From positions 1-6,827 of the forward strand of contig JAKABA010000212.1 of NCBI GenBank assembly GCA_021802115.1: a stretch of 6,827 nucleotides of DNA, in the 5' to 3' direction. Below the pieces are notes generated by a model that saw nothing but the letters and a program-made list of their open reading frames with translations, was not told the origin of the DNA and did no database searches. Position numbers and translations under genes: made by a program. Positions 1 through 5,747 of this stretch are shown in pieces. The stretch comes from a bacterium (GTDB taxonomy: Bacteria > Chloroflexota > Dormibacteria > UBA8260 > Bog-877). Every line of letters starts with the position of its first letter. Position 1 is the stretch's first letter.

Positions 1-21
1 TCCGTGGAATCACCGCCCGTT

Positions 22-40
22 GCCCGGGACAGCCCTGGGC
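22..40 (-). terminator. weak hairpin downstream of the small membrane-protein gene
   Basis: Arms at 22-28 and 34-40 can pair around a 5-base loop, starting 16 bases past the stop codon of the preceding minus-strand gene. In the minus-strand RNA one of the seven pairs is an A-C mismatch, and no run of T follows, so this is not a canonical intrinsic terminator. It is the only termination-like structure visible before the left edge. The remaining 56 bases to the edge hold no gene I can recognise. Confidence 0.22.
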
Positions 41-56
41 GCCCGCGATCAACGGA

Positions 57-269
57 TCAGGTGGTGCGCGTCCCCCGGTACAGGCTGGCGGTCAGCAGGG
101 CGATCACGGCGAGCGGCAGGACGACCGCCGCGGCCACCGCCGGCCCGTGCCCAAGCAGCCAGCTGACGACGATCACGACTGCCACTCCGACCGCGACCTC
201 CGGGGTGTCTCCAACGATGAATTCCCACCAGAAGTGCCCGAACGCTGTGAGCGCGCCCCTGACCGTCAT
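57..269 (-). CDS. small two-helix membrane protein, function unknown
   Basis: This encodes 70 residues. The reading frame is open further upstream (to 383), but I place the start at the ATG at 269 because it forms a 4-base ATGA overlap with the stop of the preceding gene, and the residues before it look like a Gly/Pro-rich shadow of that gene. The protein has a short N-terminal part with an aromatic, acidic patch (FGHFWWEFIVGD, residues 10-21), a hydrophobic segment at about 24-39, a Gly-His-Gly-Pro turn, a second hydrophobic segment at about 43-63, and a basic C-terminal tail (residues 65-68). This looks like a helical hairpin in the cytoplasmic membrane. The overlap implies translational coupling to the ExxE membrane protein upstream, so the two products may form one complex. 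I do not recognise a family, and the function is unknown. That it is a real gene is supported by the overlap and the coherent two-helix pattern. Confidence 0.68.
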   Translation of the reverse strand: MTVRGALTAFGHFWWEFIVGDTPEVAVGVAVVIVVSWLLGHGPAVAAAVVLPLAVIALLTASLYRGTRTT

Positions 270-1015
270 ACCGGTGCCGCCGCTCCCATGGACCGGCTGC
301 GGGTCAGCGCGACGACCGCCCCCCAGGTAATCAACCCATAGAGTGCCAGCAGCCCCAGCAGGGCCAGGTCCGCCCCGGGCCATCGGACGCCGGCGCCCTC
401 GCCAGCCCAGAAGGTGCCGAACGTCACCAGCATCAACCCCACGCCGAGCTTCATGCCATTCTCGGGCACCTCGCTCAGCTGGCGCGCCACCATCACCCCG
501 ACGCCGCCGATCACAACGACCGCGGCGCCCGCGGCCGCCGCGGCGGTCCCGAGATAGCCCGAACTCAGCCCGAGGGTGAGGACGATCATGATCACCTCCA
601 TCCCCTCCAGGAACACCCCCTTGAAGGCGATCACGAAGCCGGTTGAGTCCCTCGCGGTGCCCGATCGGGGCGCGCCCGACAGCCGCTCCACCTCGCGGCG
701 ATAGATGGCCGCCTCATCGTGCTTGGGGATGTATCCGCTGGCCCTCAGGATCGCCTTGCGCAGCCACTGCAGCCCCAGCACCAGGAGCAGGCTGCCCACC
801 ACCAGGCGGAGGACGTTGAGCGGGACATAGTGAACCAAGGCGGGGCCCAGCGCCGCCACCAGGATGGCCAGGCAGACCACCGCCAGCGCGCTTCCCTCCA
901 GGGCGGATCGCCAGCCGCGGGTGAAGCCCGCCGCCATCACTATGGTGAGCGCCTCCACCATCTCCACCGAGCAGGCGCCGAACACCGAGAGGGCGACCAG
1001 GACCTGGGCTGTCAA
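266..1015 (-). CDS. seven-helix membrane protein with duplicated ExxE motifs (COG4280-like; possible cation permease)
   Basis: This is an integral membrane protein of 249 residues. Predicted hydrophobic segments lie at about 4-28, 39-62, 67-84, 126-149, 155-178, 187-206 and 216-237. A hydrophilic loop rich in charged residues (about 88-124) separates an N-terminal from a C-terminal half. Each half opens with a related segment carrying two glutamates three apart: SVEMVEALTIV (Glu18, Glu21) and FLEGMEVIMIV (Glu137, Glu140). Each also has a later VGxxLxxxGxxW-type helix (residues 72-84 and 191-203), so the protein looks like an internal duplication. Duplicated intramembrane ExxE motifs are known from FTR1/EfeU iron permeases (REGLE), and acidic motifs also occur in GDT1-type cation transporters. 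Overall it resembles the uncharacterised COG4280 membrane proteins. Cation transport is an inference. The start is TTG at 1015, preceded by a G-rich ribosome-binding tract (1026-1035). The stop overlaps the next gene by ATGA. Confidence 0.8.
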   Translation of the reverse strand: MTAQVLVALSVFGACSVEMVEALTIVMAAGFTRGWRSALEGSALAVVCLAILVAALGPALVHYVPLNVLRLVVGSLLLVLGLQWLRKAILRASGYIPKHDEAAIYRREVERLSGAPRSGTARDSTGFVIAFKGVFLEGMEVIMIVLTLGLSSGYLGTAAAAAGAAVVVIGGVGVMVARQLSEVPENGMKLGVGLMLVTFGTFWAGEGAGVRWPGADLALLGLLALYGLITWGAVVALTRSRSMGAAAPV

Positions 1016-1263
1016 CGGCGGTCTTCCCCCCCTCCGGGCGCTTGACCCTCGATCGCGAAAGTCGGCAGGTCGCTCAGGCGGCGGCCGGGCGCGGCGAACT
1101 CGGAGGCGTTCATCGGCGGCGGCGGGAAGGCCACACGGGCGGTCGGAGGTCCGATCGGGCCGACTCCTGCCTCCTTGCTGCCACCGCCCACACCCAGGCT
1201 CGCCGCTCGCACTCCGATCGCCCCAGTTCCCCGCTTCGGCTCCACCGCGTGATCATAGCCACC

Positions 1264-1298
1264 AGGCCACACGGCGGTGGCCTCTACGGTGGCCCACC
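1264..1298. repeat. two adjacent inverted repeats in the intergenic gap
   Basis: The first is a perfect 7-base inverted repeat, AGGCCAC (1264-1270) and GTGGCCT (1277-1283), around a 6-base loop. Five bases on comes GGTGG (1288-1292) and CCACC (1294-1298) around a single C. Both share the GGTGGCC core. They lie about 250 bases upstream of the TTG start of the membrane-protein gene. They could be an RNA structure in a long leader or a protein-binding site. No T-run follows on either strand, so they are not classical terminators. Confidence 0.4.
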
Positions 1299-1348
1299 GG
1301 GACCTGTCCGGCCGTCCCCTTCGCAAGTGCCCAAGCCAGCGCCTGGGA

Positions 1349-1368
1349 GACAGTTCAGGACAGTGTCC
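1349..1368. promoter_or_regulatory. operator-like direct repeat plus palindrome
   Basis: GACAGT occurs twice with a 10-base period (1349-1354 and 1359-1364). The second copy is embedded in a perfect 11-base palindrome GGACA-G-TGTCC (1358-1368). One helical turn between direct copies, combined with dyad symmetry, is the kind of arrangement bound by a dimeric regulator. It lies upstream of the membrane-protein pair and downstream of fabF. No known operator consensus is recognised, and in GC-rich DNA short palindromes also arise by chance. Confidence 0.25.
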
Positions 1369-1457
1369 CGCCTCGGCTCGGCGGAGGTCGTCCCCCGGCG
1401 GGTCCCGGTGGCTGCCCGGGTCAGCCGTGGTCAAGCGGCCAGACTCGGTGGAACCAG

Positions 1458-1478
1458 CGGAGATGCGCCGGATCTCCG
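1458..1478 (-). terminator. terminator-like hairpin after fabF
   Basis: A perfect 7-base-pair stem, CGGAGAT (1458-1464) and ATCTCCG (1472-1478), with a 7-base loop, begins 8 bases past the fabF stop codon on the minus strand. Position right after a stop, and a perfect stem, fit a transcription terminator or 3'-end stabilising hairpin for the fabH-fabF operon. There is no T-run after it, as is common in GC-rich genomes, so it is not a textbook intrinsic terminator. It supports separate transcription of the membrane-protein pair beyond it. Confidence 0.45.
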
Positions 1479-1486
1479 GGAGCGCT

Positions 1487-2737
1487 TCAGTCTTCGACAG
1501 CTCGAAAGGCGAGACACGCGTTGTGCCCGCCGAAACCGAACGAGTTGTTGAGCACCAGCTTGGGCCAGACCGTGCGCGCGCCCTCCGTCACGTAGTCGAG
1601 GTCGCACTCCGGATCTGGGGTCACGTAGTTGATCGTGGGGGGCACCCGGCCATCGACCAGGGCCATGACTGCGAACACCGACTCGATGGCGCCTGCAGCC
1701 CCCAGGCTGTGCCCGGTCATCGACTTGGTGGAGGAAACTGGGATCTGACGAGCGCGGTCTCCGAGAACCTGCTTGATCGCCGCCGTCTCGGCGGCATCGT
1801 TCAGCGGGGTCGAGGTGCCGTGCGCGTTGATGTAGTCAACCTCGGCTGGGGATGCGTCCGCCTTCTCCAGGGCTCGCTGCATCACCCGGCGAGCGCCTCG
1901 CCCGGTGGGCTCGGGAGCGGTCAGGTGGTAGGCGTCAGCGCTGGCACCGTAGCCGGCCAGCTCCGCGAGCGCTCTGGCCCCCCTGGTCCGAGCGTGGTCC
2001 CATTCCTCCAGGATCAGGACCCCGCAGGCCTCAGCCACCACGAAGCCGTCGCGGTCGAGGTCGAACGGGCGGCTCGCGTGTTCGGGATCATCGTTGCGCT
2101 GCGACAGCGCCCGCATGGAGTTGAAGGCGCCGACGGCCAGCGGAGTTATCGAAGCCTCGGTGCCGCCGCAGATGGCGGCGACGGCGTCCCCCCGCCGGAT
2201 GATCTCGGCGGCCTCACCGATCGCGTGGGCACCGCTGGCACAGGCCGACACCAGGGCGAAGTTGGGGCCACTGGCGCCGAAGCGCATGGCGATCTCGCCG
2301 GCGGCGATGTCCGAGAGGATCATCGGGACGGTGAACGGGCTGAGCCGGCGGGGGCCCTTCTCCGCCAGCGTCAGGGTCGCCTCCTCCGTCACCCTGAGCC
2401 CGCCGATCCCAGATCCGACGATGACGGCCACCAGGTCCCGATTGGAGTCGTCGATGGGCAGCTTGGCCTGCTCCATCGCCTCACTGGTGGCGGCCAAGGC
2501 GAACTGGGTGAAGCGGGCGGTCCGGCTGATCTGCTTGCGCTCGATGAAGTCGGCGGGGTCGAAGTTCCGGACCTCTCCGGCCATCTGCGACCCGTATGGC
2601 TCGGGATCGAAGGACTGAATCCTGGCGATCCCGTTCCGACCGGCGCAGAGCCCCTCCCAACTGGTTCCGACGCCCACACCCAGCGGGGTCACTGCGCCCA
2701 TCCCGGTGACCACCACCCGGCGCGTGGCGAGCGCCAT
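1487..2737 (-). CDS. fabF: beta-ketoacyl-ACP synthase II
   Basis: This is FabF (KAS II), the elongating condensing enzyme of type II fatty acid synthesis, which joins acyl-ACP to malonyl-ACP in the cytoplasm. From the ATG at 2737 it has 416 residues, the usual FabF length (about 410-415). The N-terminus RRVVVTGMGAVTPLG (residues 6-20) matches the family. All catalytic residues are visible: the nucleophile Cys166 in SACASG, His306 in NAHGTST, Lys338 in SSTKSMTGH and His343. Each is offset by three from E. coli FabF Cys163/His303/Lys335/His340. The gating loop reads NSFGFGGHN (398-406). The C-terminus is complete. The frame is open back to an ATG at 2827 that would overlap fabH, but the 30 extra residues are not family-like. 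The ribosome-binding site before 2737 is weak, and a TTG directly precedes the ATG. The 67-base spacing to fabH suggests one operon. Confidence 0.96.
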   Translation of the reverse strand: MALATRRVVVTGMGAVTPLGVGVGTSWEGLCAGRNGIARIQSFDPEPYGSQMAGEVRNFDPADFIERKQISRTARFTQFALAATSEAMEQAKLPIDDSNRDLVAVIVGSGIGGLRVTEEATLTLAEKGPRRLSPFTVPMILSDIAAGEIAMRFGASGPNFALVSACASGAHAIGEAAEIIRRGDAVAAICGGTEASITPLAVGAFNSMRALSQRNDDPEHASRPFDLDRDGFVVAEACGVLILEEWDHARTRGARALAELAGYGASADAYHLTAPEPTGRGARRVMQRALEKADASPAEVDYINAHGTSTPLNDAAETAAIKQVLGDRARQIPVSSTKSMTGHSLGAAGAIESVFAVMALVDGRVPPTINYVTPDPECDLDYVTEGARTVWPKLVLNNSFGFGGHNACLAFRAVED

Positions 2738-2804
2738 CAAGCAGCGCCAGCCAACCGGCGGGTCCGCCTCCGGGAAGCCGCCCCGGGGTGTCTGCGCCGC
2801 TGCC

Positions 2805-3890
2805 TCACGCCGGTCCTCTGGGATCATCCACCGCCACCCGGGTGGGGCCCCATCGCAGCAGCAGCCCCCCCCAGGTCAGCCCCGCTCCGAAGGCGACCAG
2901 GCACATCAGGTCCCCCTCGTGGCAGAGTCCCCCAACGGCTCCCTCCGCCAGCGCCAGGGGGATGGACGCCGAGGAGGTGTTCCCGGTCGTGTCAACGTTG
3001 CAGACGAACCGCTCGAGGGGATAGTTCAGCCGACCGGCGGCGGTCGCGAGAATCCTGGAGTTGGCCTGGTGGGGCACCACCAGGGAGATCTCCGAGGTGG
3101 ACAGGCCGGCGGCCTCCGCCAGGCGTGTCACCACCTGCTCCAGGATCTTGGTGCTGAAGCGGAACACCTCCCTTCCGTTCATGGTGATCACCCGTCCCAA
3201 CGACCGCTGCGACGAGGTGTAGTCGGGCATCCCGGCGGGCGGGCGGGGGCTGGCCGGGGCCGCCTGGGTGCCGAGCGCAGCGGCGCCGCGCCCGTCGGCG
3301 CCCAGTTCCAGGGCCAGGATCTCGCTGCCGGGGGCCGATGGGTCTCCCACCAGGAAGGCGCCCGCGCCGTCCCCGAAGAGGACGGCGGTCGAGCGGTCCG
3401 ACCAGTCGACCAGCCGGGAGAAGATCTCCGCCGCCACCACCAGGACCCGGCGGCTCATGCCACTCTGGATCAGGGCCTGCGCCATCGCCAGCCCGTAGAT
3501 CGACCCCGAGCAGGCGGCCTGGATGTCGAAGGCGGGCCCCAGGGGACAGCCCAGCTCCGCCTGCAGCCGGCAGGCGAGCGATGGGAAGGTCTCGTCGGGC
3601 GAGCTGCTGGAGCAGATTATGGTGTCAACGTCTTCGGCCTGGACCGAGGCGGCGGTTAGGCACGCTCGGGCGCTCCGCGCAGCCAGGCCGAGCAGGTCTT
3701 CGTCAGGTCTCACCACCCGCCGCTCCCGGATCCCGGTCCGACTGACGATCCACTCGTCGGAGGTGTCCAGGAACCGCTCCAGATCGGCGTTGGTGACCAG
3801 AGTGCCGGGCAGGGCACTGCCGAGGCCCATCACCCGACATCCCCTTCCGGGGCCGCCGGGAGTCGAGTCGGCTCGCCAAACTGGCCCCAT
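2805..3890 (-). CDS. fabH: beta-ketoacyl-ACP synthase III
   Basis: This is FabH (KAS III), which starts fatty acid synthesis by condensing an acyl-CoA primer with malonyl-ACP. With the ATG at 3890 it has 361 residues. The Cys-His-Asn triad is intact: Cys127 in DIQAACSG, His274 in VVPHQANSR and Asn304 in TTGNTSSAS. Other signatures are TSDEWIVSRTGIRER (residues 43-57), LFGDGAGA (171-178) and the C-terminal GAGLTWGGLLLRW. A hydrophilic tail of about 13 residues follows that motif, longer than in E. coli FabH (317 aa). The start is uncertain. The ATG at 3890 keeps the whole first strand (CRVMGLG) but adds a Pro/Gly-rich leader and has only a weak ribosome-binding site. A GTG at 3833 or ATG at 3830 has a better site (GGAAGGGG, 3841-3848) but clips that strand. 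The gene is divergent from accD and lies upstream of fabF in the same direction. Confidence 0.95.
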   Translation of the reverse strand: MGPVWRADSTPGGPGRGCRVMGLGSALPGTLVTNADLERFLDTSDEWIVSRTGIRERRVVRPDEDLLGLAARSARACLTAASVQAEDVDTIICSSSSPDETFPSLACRLQAELGCPLGPAFDIQAACSGSIYGLAMAQALIQSGMSRRVLVVAAEIFSRLVDWSDRSTAVLFGDGAGAFLVGDPSAPGSEILALELGADGRGAAALGTQAAPASPRPPAGMPDYTSSQRSLGRVITMNGREVFRFSTKILEQVVTRLAEAAGLSTSEISLVVPHQANSRILATAAGRLNYPLERFVCNVDTTGNTSSASIPLALAEGAVGGLCHEGDLMCLVAFGAGLTWGGLLLRWGPTRVAVDDPRGPA

Positions 3891-3898
3891 CGGCTCTT

Positions 3899-3960
3899 CA
3901 AGGTTCACGACTGCTCCAAGGTTACGCACTCGCCCAACCGCCCGGCCGTGGCGTAACCTT
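3899..3960. promoter_or_regulatory. divergent fabH/accD control region with AAGGTT repeats
   Basis: A perfect 10-base inverted repeat, AAGGTTACGC (3918-3927) and GCGTAACCTT (3951-3960), has 23 bases between the arms. The arm centres are 33 bases apart, about three helical turns. A further direct copy of CAAGGTT starts at 3899, exactly 18 bases before the CAAGGTT that begins at 3917. Each palindrome arm therefore reads GCGTAACCTT outward, toward fabH on one side and accD on the other, and contains TAACCT, which could serve as a -10 element (TAnnnT) in both directions. No convincing -35 hexamer is seen. The most likely reading is a shared operator/promoter that co-regulates both operons. The regulator is not in the window, and I recognise no published FapR, FadR or FabT site here. 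Confidence 0.5.
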
Positions 3961-3996
3961 TCCGGCGGCTCGGGACTGTGCTCGCGTGAGACCTTC

Positions 3997-4037
3997 GGCC
4001 GTCGGCGGCCCTGGTACCGGCTGTGCGCCCGAGCCGG
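3997..4037 (+). promoter_or_regulatory. two small hairpins in the accD leader
   Basis: The first hairpin pairs GGCCG (3997-4001) with CGGCC (4006-4010) around a TCGG loop. The second pairs CCGGCT (4017-4022) with AGCCGG (4032-4037) around nine bases and ends nine bases before the ribosome-binding site. Both lie in the probable 5' untranslated leader of accD, so they could modulate translation or transcript stability. E. coli AccA/AccD is reported to bind its own mRNA through the AccD zinc domain, which makes leader structure of interest, but no such site is shown here. The stems are short, and chance pairing is possible in GC-rich DNA. Confidence 0.3.
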
Positions 4038-4045
4038 AAGTTTCT

Positions 4046-4053
4046 GAGGGAGG
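4046..4053 (+). promoter_or_regulatory. strong accD ribosome-binding site
   Basis: GAGGGAGG ends six bases before the ATG at 4060. A second in-frame ATG at 4066 would have a 12-base spacing, so the first ATG is preferred. It is the clearest Shine-Dalgarno site in the window. Confidence 0.75.
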
Positions 4054-4059
4054 ACGCGG

Positions 4060-4911
4060 ATGGTGATGAGCCCGGCCCACACCCTAGCCCAGACAAGCAA
4101 TGATCCCGGAGCCTTCACCTGCTCCGCGTGCCACGCGACCTATCCGGCCGCCCAGGTGGCCGGGAGCCTGTACGTGTGCCCGGGATGCTCACATCACGCC
4201 CGGATCGGAGCCCATGAGCGGATCCGCCAACTGGTGGACAAGGGCTCGTTCCAGGAGTGGGACGAGAGCCTGGCCGGGACTGACCGACTGGGCTTCTTCG
4301 ACACCCGTGCCTACACCGAGAGGCTGGACGAGGCCAGGGCCCGCCAGCAGCTGCCAGACGCCCTCCTCACCGGATCCGGCACCATTGAGGGCCACCCGGC
4401 CGGAGTGGCCGCCTTCGACTTCGGGTTTCTGGGTGGCAGCCTTTCGACCGCGGTCGGGGAGCGGCTGGCGCGAGCGATCGAGCACAGCGCCGAGCAGCAC
4501 CTCCCCTTCGTGTGCGTGACCTCCTCGGGAGGGGCGCGGATGCAGGAGGGGGTCTTTTCGCTGATGCAGATGGCCAAGAGCGTCTCGGCTCTGCATGAGC
4601 TGGCGGAGGCACACCTGCCCTTCATCTCGGTTTTGGTGGATCCCACCATGGGAGGCAGCATCGCCAGCTTCGCCGCCCTGGGGGACGTGATCCTGGCCGA
4701 GCCCAAGGCCATGATCGGCTTCACCGGTGCCCGGGTGATCACCCAGGCGACCTACGAGCAGTTGCCGGCCGGCTTTCAGACCTCCGAGTTCCACCACGCC
4801 CGCGGCCTGATCGACCGCGTCGTGGACCGCCGAGAGCTGAAGTCCGTGCTGGGCCAGATCCTGGCCGTGCTGACCGCACCCAACCGGGAGACAGACCGGA
4901 TCCTGGCATGA
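4060..4911 (+). CDS. accD: acetyl-CoA carboxylase carboxyltransferase subunit beta
   Basis: AccD is the beta subunit of the carboxyltransferase that moves the carboxyl group from carboxybiotin on AccB to acetyl-CoA, giving malonyl-CoA, in an A2B2 complex with AccA. It has 283 residues (E. coli 304). The N-terminal zinc ribbon is intact: Cys21, Cys24, Cys40 and Cys43 with the CX2C-X15-CX2C spacing of E. coli. The crotonase-type domain follows, with FGFLGGSLST (120-129), SSGGARMQEG (155-164), DPTMGGSIASFAALGD (194-209), AEPKAMIGFTGARVI (213-227) and LPAGFQTSEF (235-244). The glycine-rich turns form the oxyanion-hole region of the family. The C-terminus is slightly short. The stop overlaps the accA start by ATGA, so the two subunits are probably made in coupled 1:1 fashion. 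The separate zinc-ribbon AccD argues against the fused mycobacterial/streptomycete carboxyltransferase type. Confidence 0.97.
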   Translation: MVMSPAHTLAQTSNDPGAFTCSACHATYPAAQVAGSLYVCPGCSHHARIGAHERIRQLVDKGSFQEWDESLAGTDRLGFFDTRAYTERLDEARARQQLPDALLTGSGTIEGHPAGVAAFDFGFLGGSLSTAVGERLARAIEHSAEQHLPFVCVTSSGGARMQEGVFSLMQMAKSVSALHELAEAHLPFISVLVDPTMGGSIASFAALGDVILAEPKAMIGFTGARVITQATYEQLPAGFQTSEFHHARGLIDRVVDRRELKSVLGQILAVLTAPNRETDRILA

Positions 4912-5744
4912 GTCCTGCCGATCCCAGGGTCCCGGTTGAGACCGAGGGGGCGGCCGCGGCCTGGGCCCACGTGGAGGTGTCGCGGCATCCGGACCGCCCC
5001 TACGCCCTGGACCTCATCCAGCGCTGCCTGGACGACTTCATAGAGCTGCACGGAGACCGGCAGGGCGGCGACGACGCCGCGATGGTCATCGGGCTGGCCA
5101 GGCTCGGCGGACAGCGGCTGGCGGTGGTGGCCAACCAGAAGGGACGCACCCTCGAGGAGCGCGGCCGGCGCAACTTCGGCATGGCCCATCCGGAGGGGTA
5201 CCGCAAGGCTCAGCGGCTGTTCACCCTGGCCGGTCGCCTGCAGCTGCCGGTGCTCAGCTTCATCGACACCCCGGGCGCGTACCCCGGGGTCGCGGCCGAG
5301 GAGCGGGGTCAGGCCTGGGCCATCGCCCAGACGCTGGAGGCTCAGCTCGCCCTGCCAACCCCCTACCTGGCCGTGGTGATCGGCGAAGGGGGCAGCGGGG
5401 GCGCCCTCGCCACCCTGCTCGCGGACTCCGTGATGGTGCTCGAACACGCCTTCCTCTCGGTGGCGTCCCCAGAGGCGGCGGCGGCCATCCTCTTCCGTGA
5501 TGCCGGGCAGAAGCAGCATGCCGCTGCCGCCCTGCGCCTGGAGGCGACCAATCTGCTGGAGTGGGGAATCGCCGACGAGATCGTCCCGGAGCCCGAGGGC
5601 GGGGCCCACACCGACTGGGATGCCACCGCCGCGATTCTGAGGCCGCGCCTGGAGGCGCGGCTGCTCCAGCTCACCCAGCGCGGGTTCGACCCCGCGCGCC
5701 GGCGGGCACGATACCGCCAATTGGACGGGCTGTTCCAGGCCTGA
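4908..5744 (+). CDS. accA: acetyl-CoA carboxylase carboxyltransferase subunit alpha
   Basis: AccA is the partner of AccD in the carboxyltransferase and supplies the carboxybiotin-side glycines. It has 278 residues. Family motifs in order are SRHPDRPYALDLIQ (25-38), HGDR (48-51), NFGMAHPEGYRKA (89-101), FIDTPGAYPG (118-127), AEERGQ (130-135), IGEGGSGGALA (158-168), SPEAAAAILF (187-196) and PEPEGGAH (227-234). E. coli AccA (319 aa) has about 45 more residues ahead of the HPxRPYxLD motif. Here that helical N-terminal part is missing and replaced by a short Ala/Pro-rich stretch. In the SPE motif the usual Gly-Cys pair (SPEGCASILW in E. coli) is Ala-Ala. The start at 4908 is fixed by the ATGA overlap with accD. 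A GGGAG sits further upstream, so translational coupling is likely to matter. The core motifs suggest an active subunit. Confidence 0.96.
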   Translation: MSPADPRVPVETEGAAAAWAHVEVSRHPDRPYALDLIQRCLDDFIELHGDRQGGDDAAMVIGLARLGGQRLAVVANQKGRTLEERGRRNFGMAHPEGYRKAQRLFTLAGRLQLPVLSFIDTPGAYPGVAAEERGQAWAIAQTLEAQLALPTPYLAVVIGEGGSGGALATLLADSVMVLEHAFLSVASPEAAAAILFRDAGQKQHAAAALRLEATNLLEWGIADEIVPEPEGGAHTDWDATAAILRPRLEARLLQLTQRGFDPARRRARYRQLDGLFQA

Positions 5745-5747
5745 CCA

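Larger units (their letters stand above)
1016..1457. other. intergenic region between fabF and the membrane-protein operon
   Basis: Between the fabF terminator-like hairpin and the TTG start at 1015 I see no convincing gene. A 140-codon open frame on the minus strand (1012-1434) has no start signal, no recognisable domain and a composition typical of chance frames in GC-rich DNA. The region should hold the promoter of the membrane-protein pair. Possible pieces are a TTGACC at 1434-1429 and a TATGAT at 1257-1252 (both minus strand), but they are far apart and neither has a good partner hexamer. Two inverted-repeat clusters (1264-1298 and 1349-1368) are listed separately. A tRNA-type T-arm motif was looked for and not seen. 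Confidence 0.5.

Noticed and set aside
1252..1257. TATGAT on the minus strand as a promoter -10 for the membrane-protein pair
   Set aside because: No acceptable -35 hexamer at 16-18 bases and no extended -10; one hexamer alone is too weak to call a promoter.
1012..1434. A 140-codon minus-strand frame filling the gap before the ExxE membrane protein, overlapping its start
   Set aside because: It starts at a TTG without a ribosome-binding site, and has no family resemblance and a Gly/Pro/Arg-rich composition. The overlap with the next start looks fortuitous.
2738..2827. An N-terminal extension of FabF back to the ATG at 2827
   Set aside because: It would overlap the fabH end and add 30 residues unlike any FabF N-terminus. 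The ATG at 2737 gives the family's normal length.
1277..3157. A 626-codon open frame on the plus strand opposite fabF and part of fabH
   Set aside because: The minus strand here encodes FabF and FabH with all catalytic motifs. The antisense frame has no recognisable domain and a low-complexity Gly/Arg/Pro composition typical of GC-rich antisense frames.
2706..3659. A 317-codon open frame on the plus strand opposite fabH
   Set aside because: It is fully antisense to conserved FabH sequence, with no motif and no ribosome-binding site.
4776..5720. A 314-codon open frame on the minus strand opposite accA
   Set aside because: It is antisense to AccA with its intact motifs, and I see no domain or start signal.
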